Part shown: piece by piece, positions 1-11,658 of the stretch | Numbering within the stretch: the stretch's first letter is position 1 | How the letters are laid out: each line of letters starts with the position of its first letter | Assembly (NCBI RefSeq): GCF_023101765.2 | Contig: NC_064242.1 | Location: forward strand, 8,606,327 to 8,670,326 | Reading direction: 5' to 3' | Source: Spodoptera frugiperda | Taxonomy: Eukaryota > Arthropoda > Insecta > Lepidoptera > Noctuidae | DNA: 64,000 nt | Program-made: the position numbers and the translations under genes | Notes under the pieces: model-generated | Told to the model about the DNA's origin: nothing | The model's input: the letters and a program-made list of their open reading frames with translations, nothing else | Database searches by the model: none

Positions 1-2
1 AC

Positions 3-1649
3 GCTGGTTATACCGAAGTACCTGAACGAATTCCAATGGACGCCACTGAAATATATTTAGATGGAAATCACATCAGCCATCTGGGAAATCACGTGTTTAT
101 TGGTAAAAAGAAACTACAAGTCTTATACTTGAATAACACAAAGTTAAAAGAAGTGAATAATCAAACTTTTAAAGGTGTTGATTCTCTCAGAGTTTTGCAT
201 TTAGAGAACAATAAGTTGGTAGAGTTGAAAGGGGATGAATTTCTTCATCTTAAAAATTTGAATGAATTATATCTTGACCATAACGCCATCGTGCATGTTG
301 CTAATAACACGTTTTCCTCTTTGAAATCACTTTCGGTCCTAAGAATCGACGATAATAAACTCGTCAACTTTTTCCCTTGGAAATTATTAGCTTCGTCTTC
401 CAAAAGTTTGGCTCATGTATCTATTGAAGGAAACCAATATTCTTGTGACTGTAAGAGTATAGCAGAATTAGATTCGTGGCTTAGGAGGGATCCGGGAGAC
501 CCCGAGAAAATGTTGTGTACAGATCCTGAAGGAAAACCAACTAAAATAACCATTGCTTCAGTATTGAGTCATTGTAAAGAATATATGGGATCAATAGGTG
601 ACCCGACCGTTTCAAGAGATGAAATTGTGTCCAAATCAATATTTCTTCCCGATAATTACTTCGCAGTAATATGTGGAGCGATAATTATTATTGTGGTCAT
701 CCTTCTAATAGGTGCTATATTTTACGCATTCAGATATGAGATTAGTGACTGGCTTTACACTAAATACGGCGTACCATTGTTCAAAGAACAGTCATGCCCA
801 AATGTTGACCATGTGTTGGAAGGTATTCCGAATCACATGTATGACTACTACGTGATATGTAATACCAAAGATACAAGTTTCGTATATCATAATATAATGT
901 CCGAGATAGAATACAGGAAGATGAGCACCAAAAAGTTTTCCCCAAATGAAGCTTCATTAAACATTCTTACTTTAGAAAGTTTCTCAAAATCATCTAAACT
1001 GTCTAAACGTTTAATTATTGTTATCACAACGAATTTCATTTGCAACGATCTTTGCGATATTCATTTTAAAAATCTATTTTTTAGTTATTTAAAATCTCTG
1101 AATCGTAGCGATTTGAACAAAGTAATATTTATCAAAGTTCTTGAGAACAATCAAATGAGCGATGAATTGTGTTTTGTGTTGGATAAATACAAGAATGTAT
1201 CTTGGAACGACCCACGTTTTTGGGACAGATTCATCGCTTTACTCAATTGTACTGACACTATTATCACAGTAAAAGGCTCTGAGAAGAGTGTATTCAAAAA
1301 GTCGTTACGTCAGACTCCGACGTTGAGATACACTACAATGCCGGTCTCAAACGATAGTTGCTCAAAGCAGAATTTTACAAACACCTTACAGTATTGTAAG
1401 AGGAACGAAGGGGAATCGTCTCAGAACGAAAGTTCTCCGTCATCGGACAACAACACGTACGGGGAAGGGAACAATTCGAACAATAGCTACATGTCGATAG
1501 ACAACAGAACTTGTCCACGGTTTAATTATGACCTGAGGCTGTCCCCTAGCAGTGGTCACGTATATTCTAGGGTAGATGATATTTCCCCGACTGTACCGCG
1601 CTCTATTACCAGCAATGCTTCTAGTAAGGGGCGCACGTACTTTGTTTGA
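3..1649 (+). CDS. Toll-like receptor (Toll-6/7/8/18w-like), 3' part with diverged TIR domain; 5' end outside window
   Basis: Single-pass membrane receptor of the Toll family. The reading frame is open from base 3, before the first Met codon at 36, so the gene enters from the left. The first residues (GYTEVPERIPMDATEIYLDG) resemble the sequence after the second cysteine-rich LRRNT of Toll-6/7/8/18w. Numbering from Met36: leucine-rich repeats 1-130; LRRCT with Cys137, 139, 161 and 180; membrane helix about 208-230; TIR-like region about 268-403; Ser/Asn-rich tail to 537. TIR box 1 is recognisable (YDYYVICN, residues 269-276) and box 3 keeps RFW (394-396), but the BB-loop box 2 (usually an R-D-x-x-P-G type motif) is not evident; that stretch reads SPNEASLNILTLESF. 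No intron is seen, as is usual for this Toll group. Family assignment is firm; the exact orthologue and signalling competence are not. Confidence 0.93.
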   Translation, partial: AGYTEVPERIPMDATEIYLDGNHISHLGNHVFIGKKKLQVLYLNNTKLKEVNNQTFKGVDSLRVLHLENNKLVELKGDEFLHLKNLNELYLDHNAIVHVANNTFSSLKSLSVLRIDDNKLVNFFPWKLLASSSKSLAHVSIEGNQYSCDCKSIAELDSWLRRDPGDPEKMLCTDPEGKPTKITIASVLSHCKEYMGSIGDPTVSRDEIVSKSIFLPDNYFAVICGAIIIIVVILLIGAIFYAFRYEISDWLYTKYGVPLFKEQSCPNVDHVLEGIPNHMYDYYVICNTKDTSFVYHNIMSEIEYRKMSTKKFSPNEASLNILTLESFSKSSKLSKRLIIVITTNFICNDLCDIHFKNLFFSYLKSLNRSDLNKVIFIKVLENNQMSDELCFVLDKYKNVSWNDPRFWDRFIALLNCTDTIITVKGSEKSVFKKSLRQTPTLRYTTMPVSNDSCSKQNFTNTLQYCKRNEGESSQNESSPSSDNNTYGEGNNSNNSYMSIDNRTCPRFNYDLRLSPSSGHVYSRVDDISPTVPRSITSNASSKGRTYFV

Positions 1650-2600
1650 ACCATAGAATTTCAAATAACTCCTATGGATCTAATATTATTGCCGTTATCT
1701 AATATCCAGTAAGTTTTATTTTTCATTTTATTTGCACTAAAACCTGCACTTATAAAATTTATTCATTCACGTTTCGTAATTTATTTAAATTATTGTAAAT
1801 ACATTGTTACTTATTGTCGTATTTACATTTTGTCAATTTTCACATACGTAATGTAAGCATTACTGAAGTCGAAACGTTTTTACAAGAATACAAGTATTTT
1901 AATGAAACAATATTTGTACAAAGTTTGTGTGAAAATGTTGAGTCTGATTGTGGTAACATTTTTCAAAATATTAAAATTATTATTATTTGTATAAACATAG
2001 TTTATTGAAGCTGTGAAATGTCACAGTTCAGTCACTGTAATCCAACACCAAATAGCGTAAGATTTTTAAAAACTACTCATATTCACAATTATATTAATGT
2101 AAAGCTTTATTTATAAAAAGTAATTTACATTTTCTTTAATTCATTCAAAAGTCTTATTTTTATTTTATTCACATTGTATTATTCAAAATTTTATTATTTA
2201 TTCTTGATCGAAATTAAACAGTCAATTTATCCAAATGTTATGTTTTCGTATTATTATTCAATTAAATATTTTATTTATGTAACTGTACGAAAGCGTATTT
2301 ATAGGTATGTTACACTTATTAATGTGCTTAATCATAAAAATAATAAAATAACAAAAATGTATATAACAATATATAATAAAAAATAAAATTATGTTCGCAA
2401 TGTTATCTGTTTACGGCTATATTTAGATGTGTTGCTTGAGTACCTATTTTAAAATAATTAAGCTAAATCGTGATATTAGATTTAATAATTATAAACTTCA
2501 AATAAATGTAATTTTTGGATTGTAATTATTAGTCATAATGAAAATTATTGTTTTGTATAAAATGTACAAAGATATCTTGAAAACGTAATAAATTATACTG
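1650..2600 (+). other. Candidate 3' UTR of the Toll gene
   Basis: This AT-rich stretch directly follows the Toll stop codon and contains no credible coding frame. AATAAA poly(A) signal candidates occur repeatedly, including 2501-2506 and 2587-2592; the latter is a plausible distal end. Such hexamers arise often by chance in DNA this AT-rich, so the true cleavage site is uncertain. Confidence 0.4.
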
Positions 2601-4194
2601 ACGTTTTGATACTTATTCGGTGTTTTATTTTTCATAGGCTCCTTTGAAAATATGTTTCAGTGTTGATTAATAATTGTTATCTACTTTTAAAAAAAGATTC
2701 ATCTTAAATGAACTAAAACTATTGTAAAGTTAAAATCCTATTTTAATTTTTGTCATTTTTATGATGGACATAATGATAATATTACATCTTTTAGACCCTA
2801 CTAATAGGGACTTGTGTGCTAGGTGTAAATATCAAATATATAACATATGATTTTCTTTTTTTTTTGAAACTGGTTTAACTATGAAAATATAAATCGAGTA
2901 AGTATATAAATTTGATATTATGTAAAATGACCATTGTGTTCTATTTAGAGCTACGTTTAGTCTCAATAGGATAATAGGTTATGAATTCGAAATCTTTACA
3001 TAACTGTAAGTTTTTTTACAGATATTGTACAATACACCTTTGAGAATAGGCATCCTATTTTTTTAAAGTCCGTCTGTTACTTTACAACATCAGACAAGCA
3101 TTTTTTCTTTTCTTAAAAACTAAACACATTCGACGATACCATGATTTAAAATATCGTGTGACGTCACAATTTATTTTATAGGGTAACGTGTCGTGTCGAC
3201 CTCCCACTCTTAAACTTAACTCTATTTTAACCTTATACGTGTCTATTATTTTTTAATAGTCTAAATGACGGATAAATCAGGTTTTCAATTCTTTTTTGCC
3301 GTATCTTCTATCCTATTCTAGGTAATTATTCTCTCTAAAAAGGTTGCAACTTTTCGACCGACATCAGGTGATTGATGTGCAGCCCATTTGCTTCTATCGT
3401 CTCTATTAAAAACAAAAATATAAAAATAAGGTGGGTTACACAAATAGACCTCAAGTAAGTCACATTGAAATAAATAGTTTTCACAAACAAAATTCATCGG
3501 CAATTAGATAAGAAGAACAGTATTAAGCAGTCCAAATCTTAATTGACTAGACAATAATCTTTCTACAAATAAAACCACATTATAAACAAGTGACCAAGAT
3601 TTACTTTAAACAAGCTTATCACGGCTCAAACCTACTTATAAATATCTTTATTTGGTTTTCCATACAAATGTAACTTCGAAACAAATTAGAAATAGTGATC
3701 GTAAACATAATTCTGTTTATATTTCATTGCACAATGGATCGTATATTACAGTAGGGTTGTAATACTTGTAATTATTGGTCTATGGCAATATACGAGTATG
3801 TTTTGTCACACAAACGCCGACAATGCCTCGTGTGTAAACTCTAATTGGCTGATTGTCATGTCAGTAAAGATATAAGTGATAACTCAAAGAGTCAAAGCCA
3901 AACGCACGCGCAAATAATTTATTTTTCATTAATTTGCCTGCACGATAATTGGTTTAATATAAAATGCCTTTAGATTGCCTTTCAAAGATAATTATTTTCA
4001 ATTTTAATAATTAATTAATAATTTCGGGACCAAGCCCTGTTTAATTTAATTATTATTTACTTAAGGTTGTTAATATTTTTTTGATTTCGTTGATTTTATT
4101 TTATTCTACTTTTATATTATTAGCATCGAAATTCTAATTAGATGATGATATTGTATTAGAACTTGTATTGGAATAGATCTTATACCAATAAGAC

Positions 4195-4330
4195 ATGAAA
4201 ATTAAAAATCCATTTAGTCTGTAAGTTAGGTAATGAAATATATTATACATGTATTTTTTTATTTTGTCATATAATATAACAATACTTAGATAAAACGAAT
4301 AAAAAATTAGGAGTGGGAGCAAATACGTCA
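4195..4330 (+). repeat. Dispersed repeat, copy 1 (second copy near 21.9 kb)
   Basis: It shares an ATGAAAATTAAAAATC start, an internal TAGATAAAACGAAT segment and the end AGGAGTGGGAGCAAATACGT with 21868-21979, in the same order and orientation. The middle differs by indels. No coding capacity or clear terminal inverted repeat was seen; it is probably a short non-autonomous element or part of a larger one. Confidence 0.6.
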
Positions 4331-4678
4331 TATATAATAAAATAGTACTTTGAACGTACTTGTTTTCGTAAGAAAATAAAAAAAACGTACTAATATTTTA
4401 AAATAATCTACAAGACGGACATTAAATTAAAAATTAATTATCTACCGTATTTAAAATATCTTTGATGAATCTTAATTTATGCTTTTAAATTACGACTCCT
4501 TCCTTTTATATGTATAAATAGACATTGTTTCCAAACCTTTAATTGCTTCGTTTATTACTAAACAGTAAATTCTTTTGTCATCAGAATGCTCCACATTCGT
4601 TTAATGTTTGTAGACATAAAATGAAAAGTCGTTTGTCGTATTAGTCTATGGGGACTTATGAGGAATTTAGTAGGAATA

Positions 4679-4699
4679 TTTTTTTTTTTTTTTTTTTTT
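4679..4699. repeat. Poly-T homopolymer (21 bp)
   Basis: An uninterrupted T run. It could be the remnant of a retroposed poly(A) tail in minus orientation, but no recognisable retroposon body adjoins it. Confidence 0.8.
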
Positions 4700-5007
4700 A
4701 CATTTAATGGGTCGACGTTTGACCGCTATCTCACCAAATAAATTCTAGTTAGATTTCAACATTCTAAAGAGAAAACAGACCAATAAGGATATTTTTAAAT
4801 GTAGAACTTCTTTTTAAGTCTGTTTCAGGTTTCGTTTTTGACTAAAACTACAATGAAAAGGTTGTTAGGTAGGTGTTATCCAATAAAATTTCAAATATAA
4901 AGTTTTTAATTATTGGTATCTGTATTCTAATTGGAGACAATCTAATAAAATCTATCAAGAATAACGTGCTTATTGGAATTTCTAGATATCTCATTCTAAT
5001 TTGTTTT

Positions 5008-5158
5008 GTGTTTGGTGTCGTGTGTCTGTCGTGTGTATGTTTACATACATTCAGGTTTACATACACATTACAACCAGACCCCAAACGACAATATTTGCGA
5101 TTCGAACCCGCTACACGATGCACGGCAGCCAGTTGCCCATCACTGCGCCAACGGTGTA
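5008..5158 (-). repeat. tRNA-derived SINE, family C, minus strand
   Basis: The reverse complement has a tRNA-like head near 5155, with an A-box-like segment (TTGGCGCAGTGATGGGCAAC) and a B-box-like segment (GGGTTCGAATCG) near 5102-5113. A tail follows that other copies share: a CCAAACGA-type stretch, a TGTATGTAAAC stretch and a CGACACA-type stretch. It is one of at least six copies here. It is not a functional tRNA, because the head does not fold into a complete cloverleaf by eye. Confidence 0.75.
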
Positions 5159-5984
5159 TCCAATAAAAATACTTTAAACTTATACTTACTTTTTATTACA
5201 AAATCTCAATTGTTGAAATCAGAAACTTATAATTTGTTCAACTAAGTCGTAGTACTCTTCCAACCACATTGAACTGATAAAAAATTCATTATTATTTTAC
5301 AAATATTATATTTTGTACACAGCCTTGATACGGTTCATAAACCTTTAATTAATTATTCAGACATTGGACACGGCAACTGATAGCAACTACTAGTTAGGTA
5401 AGTATATATATTTTATTAAAGAATTTAGTATAGAAGCCAATAAAATTTAAAGTTAGCTAACACTTAGGAACGTGAGCTTTAACTAATTAGACTGAGTTCA
5501 TTGTACCTAGTTTTGATGTTATTTATTGAACCGCGAAATTAACGGAATTAACTAAATCGTTCTGTGACTAAAAAGATCAACTTGATGAGGATTTAAATTG
5601 AAACTGTTAGATTTTTTGTCATCGGTGGAGTAGTTACGCGTGATTAGTCGTATAATCATAGCGAAAGGTTTTGGCTATGATTCCCTGGTCGACCAGAAAA
5701 ATATTGTTGGACTATTTCTGTTTTGGGCAACAGTGGACGTCTTGTGGCAGACATGATGACGCAAATATCTTACTAATAGCATGGAATCCGGAATTGACAA
5801 AGAGCCACTACAGAACGTTCTCACACATCACTTTTTTTAATTTTCTCTGGACTTTAAAATATACCTCTGGTTAGATAACGCCTGAGTTTGTTTCGGATTT
5901 TTTTTTCAGAGTATTCTGTTTAATCTGAAATGCCGACCTCATCTAGATTAAATTTGGTCTAAAGCAGGAGTAGGGACAGGGTCC
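5159..5984. other. Gene-free DNA, no assigned feature
   Basis: A 67-codon open frame at 5671-5874 begins with TTG, has no recognisable domain and is not supported by flanking splice or promoter signals. I treat it as chance or a decayed element. Nothing else was recognised. Confidence 0.4.
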
Positions 5985-6135
5985 TGATCCGGAGCTGCGG
6001 ACTACCTAGCGGGTTTACCGGGGCTCCGGCTCGAAAAGCAGGAGTAGGAACGGGGTGGTCTTTAGTCAGTATGAGTCTGAGACTGCCTTTCACCTCACCC
6101 AAGGCGGGAAAACTCATTGAATGATTTTTCTCCCG
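5985..6135 (+). repeat. Short interspersed repeat, family A, copy 1
   Basis: It contains ACTACCTAGCGGGTTTACC, then AGCAGGAGTAGGAACGGGG, then TTTAGTCAGTATGAGTCTGA, then a CTCACCCAAGGCGGGA block. The same blocks in the same order occur at 7252-7395, 25340-25606 and, inverted, 10966-11110. It is GC-richer than its surroundings. The family is familiar as a dispersed lepidopteran repeat; whether it is a SINE or a LINE 3' end is unclear. Confidence 0.8.
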
Positions 6136-7251
6136 CAAAATAGAAAGCTCAGTAGATTAACGAATTTCATAAAAATATATTATCAAAGACGCATTATAAT
6201 CTAACAATAATTATTATAGAATACATGAAAGACATTGACTAAACTGTCGTCAAATAACATTCAACATATCGAAACTGACTATGAATAGCCAATGTTTTGA
6301 CACTATAACCACCGAGGCGCGGTATAACGGGCAATTTGTGTCAACATGAAGTTAATCACGGATAAACATTTGCATAAGTAAATCATAAACATTGTTCGTT
6401 TATATGTATATTGATGACGCTATTGTTTAGATAGATTTGATGTTTGTGTATAAAATTTATTAAGTTTCTGATAATATTGGGTTCTAGTAAAGCTTTAGAT
6501 ATAGGAACTGTTTTATATTTCTATTAACTTGTTAGATTGGAATTCAGAACATACTTATTATCATTTGCGTATTTTCTATAGTAATTAGAAGATTCCATTC
6601 CAAATTCAATGGTTTTATTAAAAAATAAACCTCAATAACCCAATAAGACTTTAACAGACGATCGATCCAGAAATATAAAGATAATTTGCCTATCATACCG
6701 GTAAAAATAAAACGCTCAAAGTATAGACAAAACGAAAAGCAAACACAACGCAAAAAACCACTAGTATCATGAGTAATATAAAAGAGTGAGTCATTTCAAA
6801 ATTTCAAACAACCAAACAGTTGTTACATTAGTTGTTTTCAGCTAAATGTACTAAATGTACAAATTAGTGCAAGCAACAAACATACGAGTACTTTACAAAG
6901 ACCGTTGACACAAAATAACAGTTTAAATATAATTATATTAACATCCCCTTGTTTATCTGTATGAAAGTTCGTCATATGTGCTAAAATTGTTCTCGCTCAA
7001 ATACAGTTTTCCGTGCTAAAAATGAAAGTTAGGAAATGTTCGTAATTATGCTCTTCAAAGGTACTGTTAGGAAAGCGAGTAAACAAACTTTTACGATGTC
7101 CCATGGAATAAAATAGGAGCATCGAGTTTCTGCAGTTAATCTTTAGCTCGGTCAGGTAATTTATTTATTATTTTATTGAAATCTTCCATTACAAAACTCT
7201 TATTAAGAGATAAATATGTGATTTTTATTATGTTTGATGCATAAAGCGTTC
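6136..7251. other. Gene-free DNA, no assigned feature
   Basis: Open frames here are short and low in complexity or have skewed composition. I found no splice-flanked exon, RNA gene or further repeat that I can name. Confidence 0.4.
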
Positions 7252-7395
7252 TGTAGCTGCGGACAACGTAACAGGTTACTGGGGTTGCGGCTCAAAGAAG
7301 GATTAGGAACGGGATGGTTTTTAGTGAGCAAGAATCTAACAGTCACCCTTGCCTCACCCAAGGCAAGAGAAGTCATTGGATGATTTACTGTCCAC
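7252..7395 (+). repeat. Short interspersed repeat, family A, copy 2 (diverged)
   Basis: It has the same block order as the copy at 5985 but with many substitutions and small gaps, for example GAAGGATTAGGAACGGGATG in place of the AGCAGGAGTAGG block. It is evidently older than the copy at 25470. Confidence 0.75.
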
Positions 7396-7526
7396 AAATA
7401 AATAAATGCATGTAGCTTACTGTGTCGTTTTTCATTGGGATGATATTCAAAATCAACATGGTGAAAATCAAATGCAGTGCATAATTTCGAAGTTAATCAA
7501 ATTATCTTGTCACAGCAGTGATCTAG

Positions 7527-7529
7527 ATT

Positions 7530-7560
<31 letters not shown>

Positions 7561-7562
7561 TC
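7527..7562. repeat. (TTTA)n microsatellite
   Basis: About eight to nine perfect tandem TTTA units. Confidence 0.95.
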
Positions 7563-8548
7563 ACACTTAAATCTATCATTACAGATTGATTTACCCTCAC
7601 ATTTACTGCATGTATAGAGTTAGTATTGGAAAAGGAATGTGCGGGCTGGATGACCCATGCACCCGCTACATCACGATGTCAATCAGATGTTATCATATTT
7701 AATTTCTTCACCCATTAGGACGGCATCATGATACTACAACAAAGTAATTCAAATGCATCTCGTCCGTCTTCCCCTATTGGACGCCAATTTTAATCGGATG
7801 ACGTTCCATGCATTGAAACACATAATTACGAATCGGAGTCTCTCACGGGACAACGTTCCGTATTAGTTTTGACATTCGGCTTGATGGATGGATCACAATC
7901 TCTGGGTGAATCTCGTGAATGAACGCCCGTATATTCCACAAACTACAACTTTACAACTTCGTCTCCTATAAATCTTATTACAATGCCATAAGATATATTT
8001 TGAAGTGTACCGTATTTTGTTGTGAAAGGTTAGATTGTACGGGCGATAGGTGTGTCAAATTGGGAGCGTTGGTTCACGTCAGTTTGACAGAATATGGACG
8101 GTTAGTTGAATTTCAGATTGATCGCTAATATCGTTGTTACTTTTAGGAGGTTTTTTTCAGGTTTTTGTCAGAAAAATGGATGGCGTTCACACAATATTTT
8201 TTTTTTAAACCTGTGTCTATGACGTGAGGCCACTCACTAAAATAACTTTTTGATATATTTTTTGACGCTTTCATTTTGTCCTTTAAAAATATTTTGTTAA
8301 TGGATTTCTAATTTATGTCATTAAAAAATGTTTGACATTCGGCTATGCGAAATCGACAGGAGTCAAAATAGACAATGTGGACATCAAACAACTGACTAAA
8401 GGAAGATAAAACATTTCTTCGAAATAACTAAATCCAGTAGTCAACTGAACCACTAGAGCACGAAGCAACGGTTTTACCTAAATAATTCAGTTAGACGTAA
8501 CGACAGGTCACATACGCAGTGGTCGATGAAATAAGTCCATTAAATACT
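7563..8548. other. Gene-free DNA; moderately GC-rich unassigned segment at 7600-8130
   Basis: The part from about 7600 to 8130 is less AT-rich than its neighbours and has several short open frames without recognisable domains. It may be an unclassified repeat, but no second copy was noticed in this window. Confidence 0.35.
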
Positions 8549-8660
8549 ATAAATACACCAATGTGAAATGGATTTGCGACTTTATCACATATTGGTAAAA
8601 ATGAAAATCAATTGTAGCATATTGGGGTACTTTGATGTGCTGTGTTATTAAATACTTAAG
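8549..8660 (+). repeat. Direct repeat unit, copy 1
   Basis: It shares AATGTGAAATGGATTTGCGA, a GAAAATCAA-TGTAGC-TATTGGGGTA stretch, and TTTGATGTGCTGTGTTATTA with 9910-10022, in the same order and orientation. The two copies are about 1.35 kb apart and enclose the 8970-9578 repeat. Confidence 0.75.
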
Positions 8661-8969
8661 CAATTTTTTTTTGATCCCTAACTTGTTTCAATTTCTTCAT
8701 ACATTTTGTGAGTATTCGATATTTTTTTGATACGATTCGATACGTATTCGATAGTCTACTTTCAATCTTTAATTTTAGGGTTGAATTTTAATTTGATATT
8801 GTTTTACTGAACTTTATTAGTGTACTTTTTTTTTCTTTTGAAATTCACGGCATGATTCAGTCTTGAGTGATATTTCCTGAATTTGATCTTTCATTAATTG
8901 TGAAGGTTTCCTAATTGTTTTATCGCCGTGGTCGTCTACTCAACTTATAAAATGTAAAGGTACATTTTT

Positions 8970-9578
8970 AGGGTTCCGTAGCCAAATGGCAAAAAACGGA
9001 ACCCTTATAGATTCGTCATGTCTGTCTGTCTGTCTGTCCGTCCGTCCGTATGTCACAGCCATTTATTTCCGAAACTGTTGGGCCTACATAGTTGAAACTT
9101 TGTAGGATGATGTATTTCGGTAACCGCTATTCGAATTTTGAATAAAAATGAATAAATTTAAAAATTAAAGGGGGGCACTCCATACATGGTTCTGCTTAAA
9201 AAAACATTTTTTTTCAGCTAACATATCCGTGATGGGTGTCTATAGATAGGTCTTTAAAAAAGACATTAAAGTTTCTAAAACCACTTTTCGTAAAAATCAT
9301 TCGTTGGAAAGTTAGACGCTTCCAAAGTGGAAAAATGAGTGTCCCCCCTCTAACTTTTAAAATAAGAGAGTAAGAAAACTGAAAAAAATATATGCTGTAG
9401 ATTTCAATATAAATAAACAACGAAAATTAGTTTGAACCAGATATCATTATTAGTTTTCAAGAAATAAAACATTTTCAAAAACCGCAAATATAACTTTGTC
9501 GTTCATACAACCACTATGTAAAACCAAGTTATTTTACAACTTTTATATTATGTCATCTATTTGCTGCTTCGGAACCCT
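8970..9578. mobile_element. Repeat bounded by AGGGTTCCG / CGGAACCCT (putative non-autonomous element)
   Basis: The left end AGGGTTCCGTAGCC and the right end CGGAACCCT form short inverted termini. A second CGGAACCCT lies just inside the left end (near 8998), so the left 37 bp is itself palindromic. A GTCT/GTCC tetranucleotide run sits at about 9020-9050. No transposase is encoded. Elements with this AGGGTTCCGTA...CGGAACCCT signature are very common in lepidopteran genomes; I do not assign a superfamily. No clear target duplication was seen. Confidence 0.7.
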
Positions 9579-9909
9579 TCATAATATAATATGTTTAATA
9601 GCCTAAGGCAGGGTATAGTGAGACAGTTTACATTTCCGAATGTATTTGTTTGTTTAGTATGTCACATCACATGTACCGATTTCAAAAACATGTTTTATTA
9701 GCAACATAAATTATTTTCGACACAAAGAAGAAACATCACCAGCTACATATTTTTTATCTAATCGTTTAGGAAGTCTTCGTAAACAAAGCCTACCGGCACT
9801 GTAATGTTGGCACATCATAGTGTCAACTTCCGTTTCCATACATGTCCCGTGTCATGAATGTGTCATTGTTAACCAAGGAACCATTTAGTAAAGACACCGG
9901 CACGTCATG

Positions 9910-10022
9910 AAATACCTTAATGTGAAATGGATTTGCGACTTTATAATAACATAGGTAAAGTTGAAAATCAAATGTAGCGTATTGGGGTATTTTGATGTGC
10001 TGTGTTATTAAGTACTTACAAA
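9910..10022 (+). repeat. Direct repeat unit, copy 2
   Basis: Same-orientation copy of 8549-8660 with scattered substitutions and a short indel. See that entry for the shared blocks. Confidence 0.75.
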
Positions 10023-10965
10023 ATATTGTATTCTTGCCGTCTTCTTTATGATTTCAAAATATTGTGACCGTAAGTTCTGTGTCGTGCTATTGTGTGTTGT
10101 GTGATACAATGCTGGTTACTGCGCTTTTGTGTTTCTATAGAGTAGTGGATTGGGTGTGATAGGTATCATTTTAGTGTGTTGTAGAGATGTAGCATCATCG
10201 TGTATTGGTCAAAGCAAATATCAAAATTAAATTGATGTTTAATTTTGTATTTGTTTTATAAGTTTTTAATATTTGTGATATTTATAAAAAACTCGAATAA
10301 TTTTAATAATTCATGGTTAAAATTAAAACGTATTGTTAGTTTCTATTTTAATTCTGTTGTAAGTCCAATGTTAATAATACAAAGGCATAGTGTTTGGTGT
10401 TAAACAAACACAGAAACAAAATCTATCAAATAGACTTTACTAATATAATCCTTCTAATCCTTCTACAGCAGTTATGACTTTATTAAAGACTTACAAAAAA
10501 TAGTAGTAAGTAGTATTAACAACTCTATACACATAAAAATCTTGCATGTCACCGATTACACACAACAATGATTACTGAATTCAATAAAAACTGACACCAA
10601 AGCTTCGTAACGATGCTCTTTTGTTGCCTTTCGCGTAAATGTATCGGGATTTAACAATAAATAATTTTAAATATAAATATAATAGGTAATATGATGTAAC
10701 TTAAGCCGCAATGGGTATCGACCTTAACATAGATGGAAGTTCATGGTGGATAATACTTAAGTACCATTGATGTTATAAACTATTACGTAGTTAGTGTCAG
10801 CCAGACTTAAATATTTCTAATACAGACATTTTTCTTAAATTTTCTAATAGTGTACCATAATTATTAGCAACATCTAGGTAATTTTGGGTGATCTTACAGC
10901 GACACTTGGATCAGGCAACAAGTATAAGAGATGTGGATTGCCATAATCCTAAATACTTATTTTAA
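10023..10965. other. AT-rich gene-free DNA
   Basis: No coding frame, RNA gene or named repeat was recognised. Confidence 0.4.
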
Positions 10966-11110
10966 TGAGGAAAGTCATCCAATGACTCCTCTCGCCTTGG
11001 GTAAGGCGAGAGGAAGTGTCAGACTCTTACTGATTAAAAACCACCCCGTTCCTACTCCTACATTTCGAACAGGAGCATGATAAGCCCGCTAGGTAGTCCG
11101 AAGCTCCGGA
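10966..11110 (-). repeat. Short interspersed repeat, family A, copy 3 (inverted)
   Basis: The reverse complement reproduces the family A blocks: CGGACTACCTAGCGGGCTTA, AGGAGTAGGAACGGGGTGG, TTTTTAATCAGTAAGAGTCT and CTTACCCAAGGCGAGAGGAG. It lies 136 bp left of the large transposon. Confidence 0.85.
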
Positions 11111-11246
11111 AATAATCATAATGCTTGGTAAAGGAATTGTCCTTTCCCAAAGAAAGAACACTTCGTTTACCAATCCCTTAATGCATGCTTATCAAATTAA
11201 TTATTATTATTCGGCGCCTTTCAATAATGAATTAATTAACAGCATA

Positions 11247-11272
11247 GGGGCCGTTCAATTATTACGTAAGCA
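11247..11272 (+). repeat. Left terminal inverted repeat of the transposon
   Basis: It matches the reverse complement of 16005-16030 at 25 of 26 positions; the only difference is T versus G at position 13. Confidence 0.9.
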
Positions 11273-11453
11273 CTATGGGGGGGCGGGGGGTCTTTGCTTT
11301 GCTTATTTTGGATGACATGGGGGTAGGGGAGTCTAGATGATGATTACGTCATCGGTAGTTATTTTCTTTTTTACACGAATGGCAACCCACACATTGTCTT
11401 TGCTTGAAAACGAAAAGCATTTTCGGGGATTCCCGCAAGTAATACATACATTT

Positions 11454-11524
11454 AGTGAACAGTGCGCGGTAATTCCCCTACTCGCTTTAGAACCGAGTAA
11501 GGGAATTACCGCGCGCTGTTCACT
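11454..11524. repeat. Long hairpin near the left end of the transposon
   Basis: The arms 11454-11484 and 11494-11524 are inverted copies (29 of 31 match) around a 9-base loop. The arm contains GTGCGCGGTAATTCCC. It lies between the left terminus and the first transposase ATG at 11659, so it could be in the promoter or leader or serve as a subterminal binding site; that role is inferred from position only. Confidence 0.85.
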
Positions 11525-11658
11525 TGTCTAAATTTCCTCTATCAGTGTATTGTTTCGTTTGGCTGCTATAGCGAGTAGACGTATTGTAAGCATAGTAAAG
11601 CAAGTTAACATTTGTGTTACCATTCATTCCATTATCCAAAGTTTAATGTTTAAATAAG

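Larger units (their letters stand above)
2601..5007. other. AT-rich intergenic DNA, no gene seen
   Basis: No coding frame with family resemblance was found on either strand. The stretch contains one dispersed repeat (4195-4330) and a poly-T run (4679-4699), listed separately. A perfect CRE-type octamer TGACGTCA lies near 3160, but alone it is not informative. Confidence 0.5.

Noticed and set aside
1440..1664. Minus-strand frame at the Toll 3' end
   Set aside because: It is antisense to the Toll cytoplasmic tail, which is clearly the coding strand.
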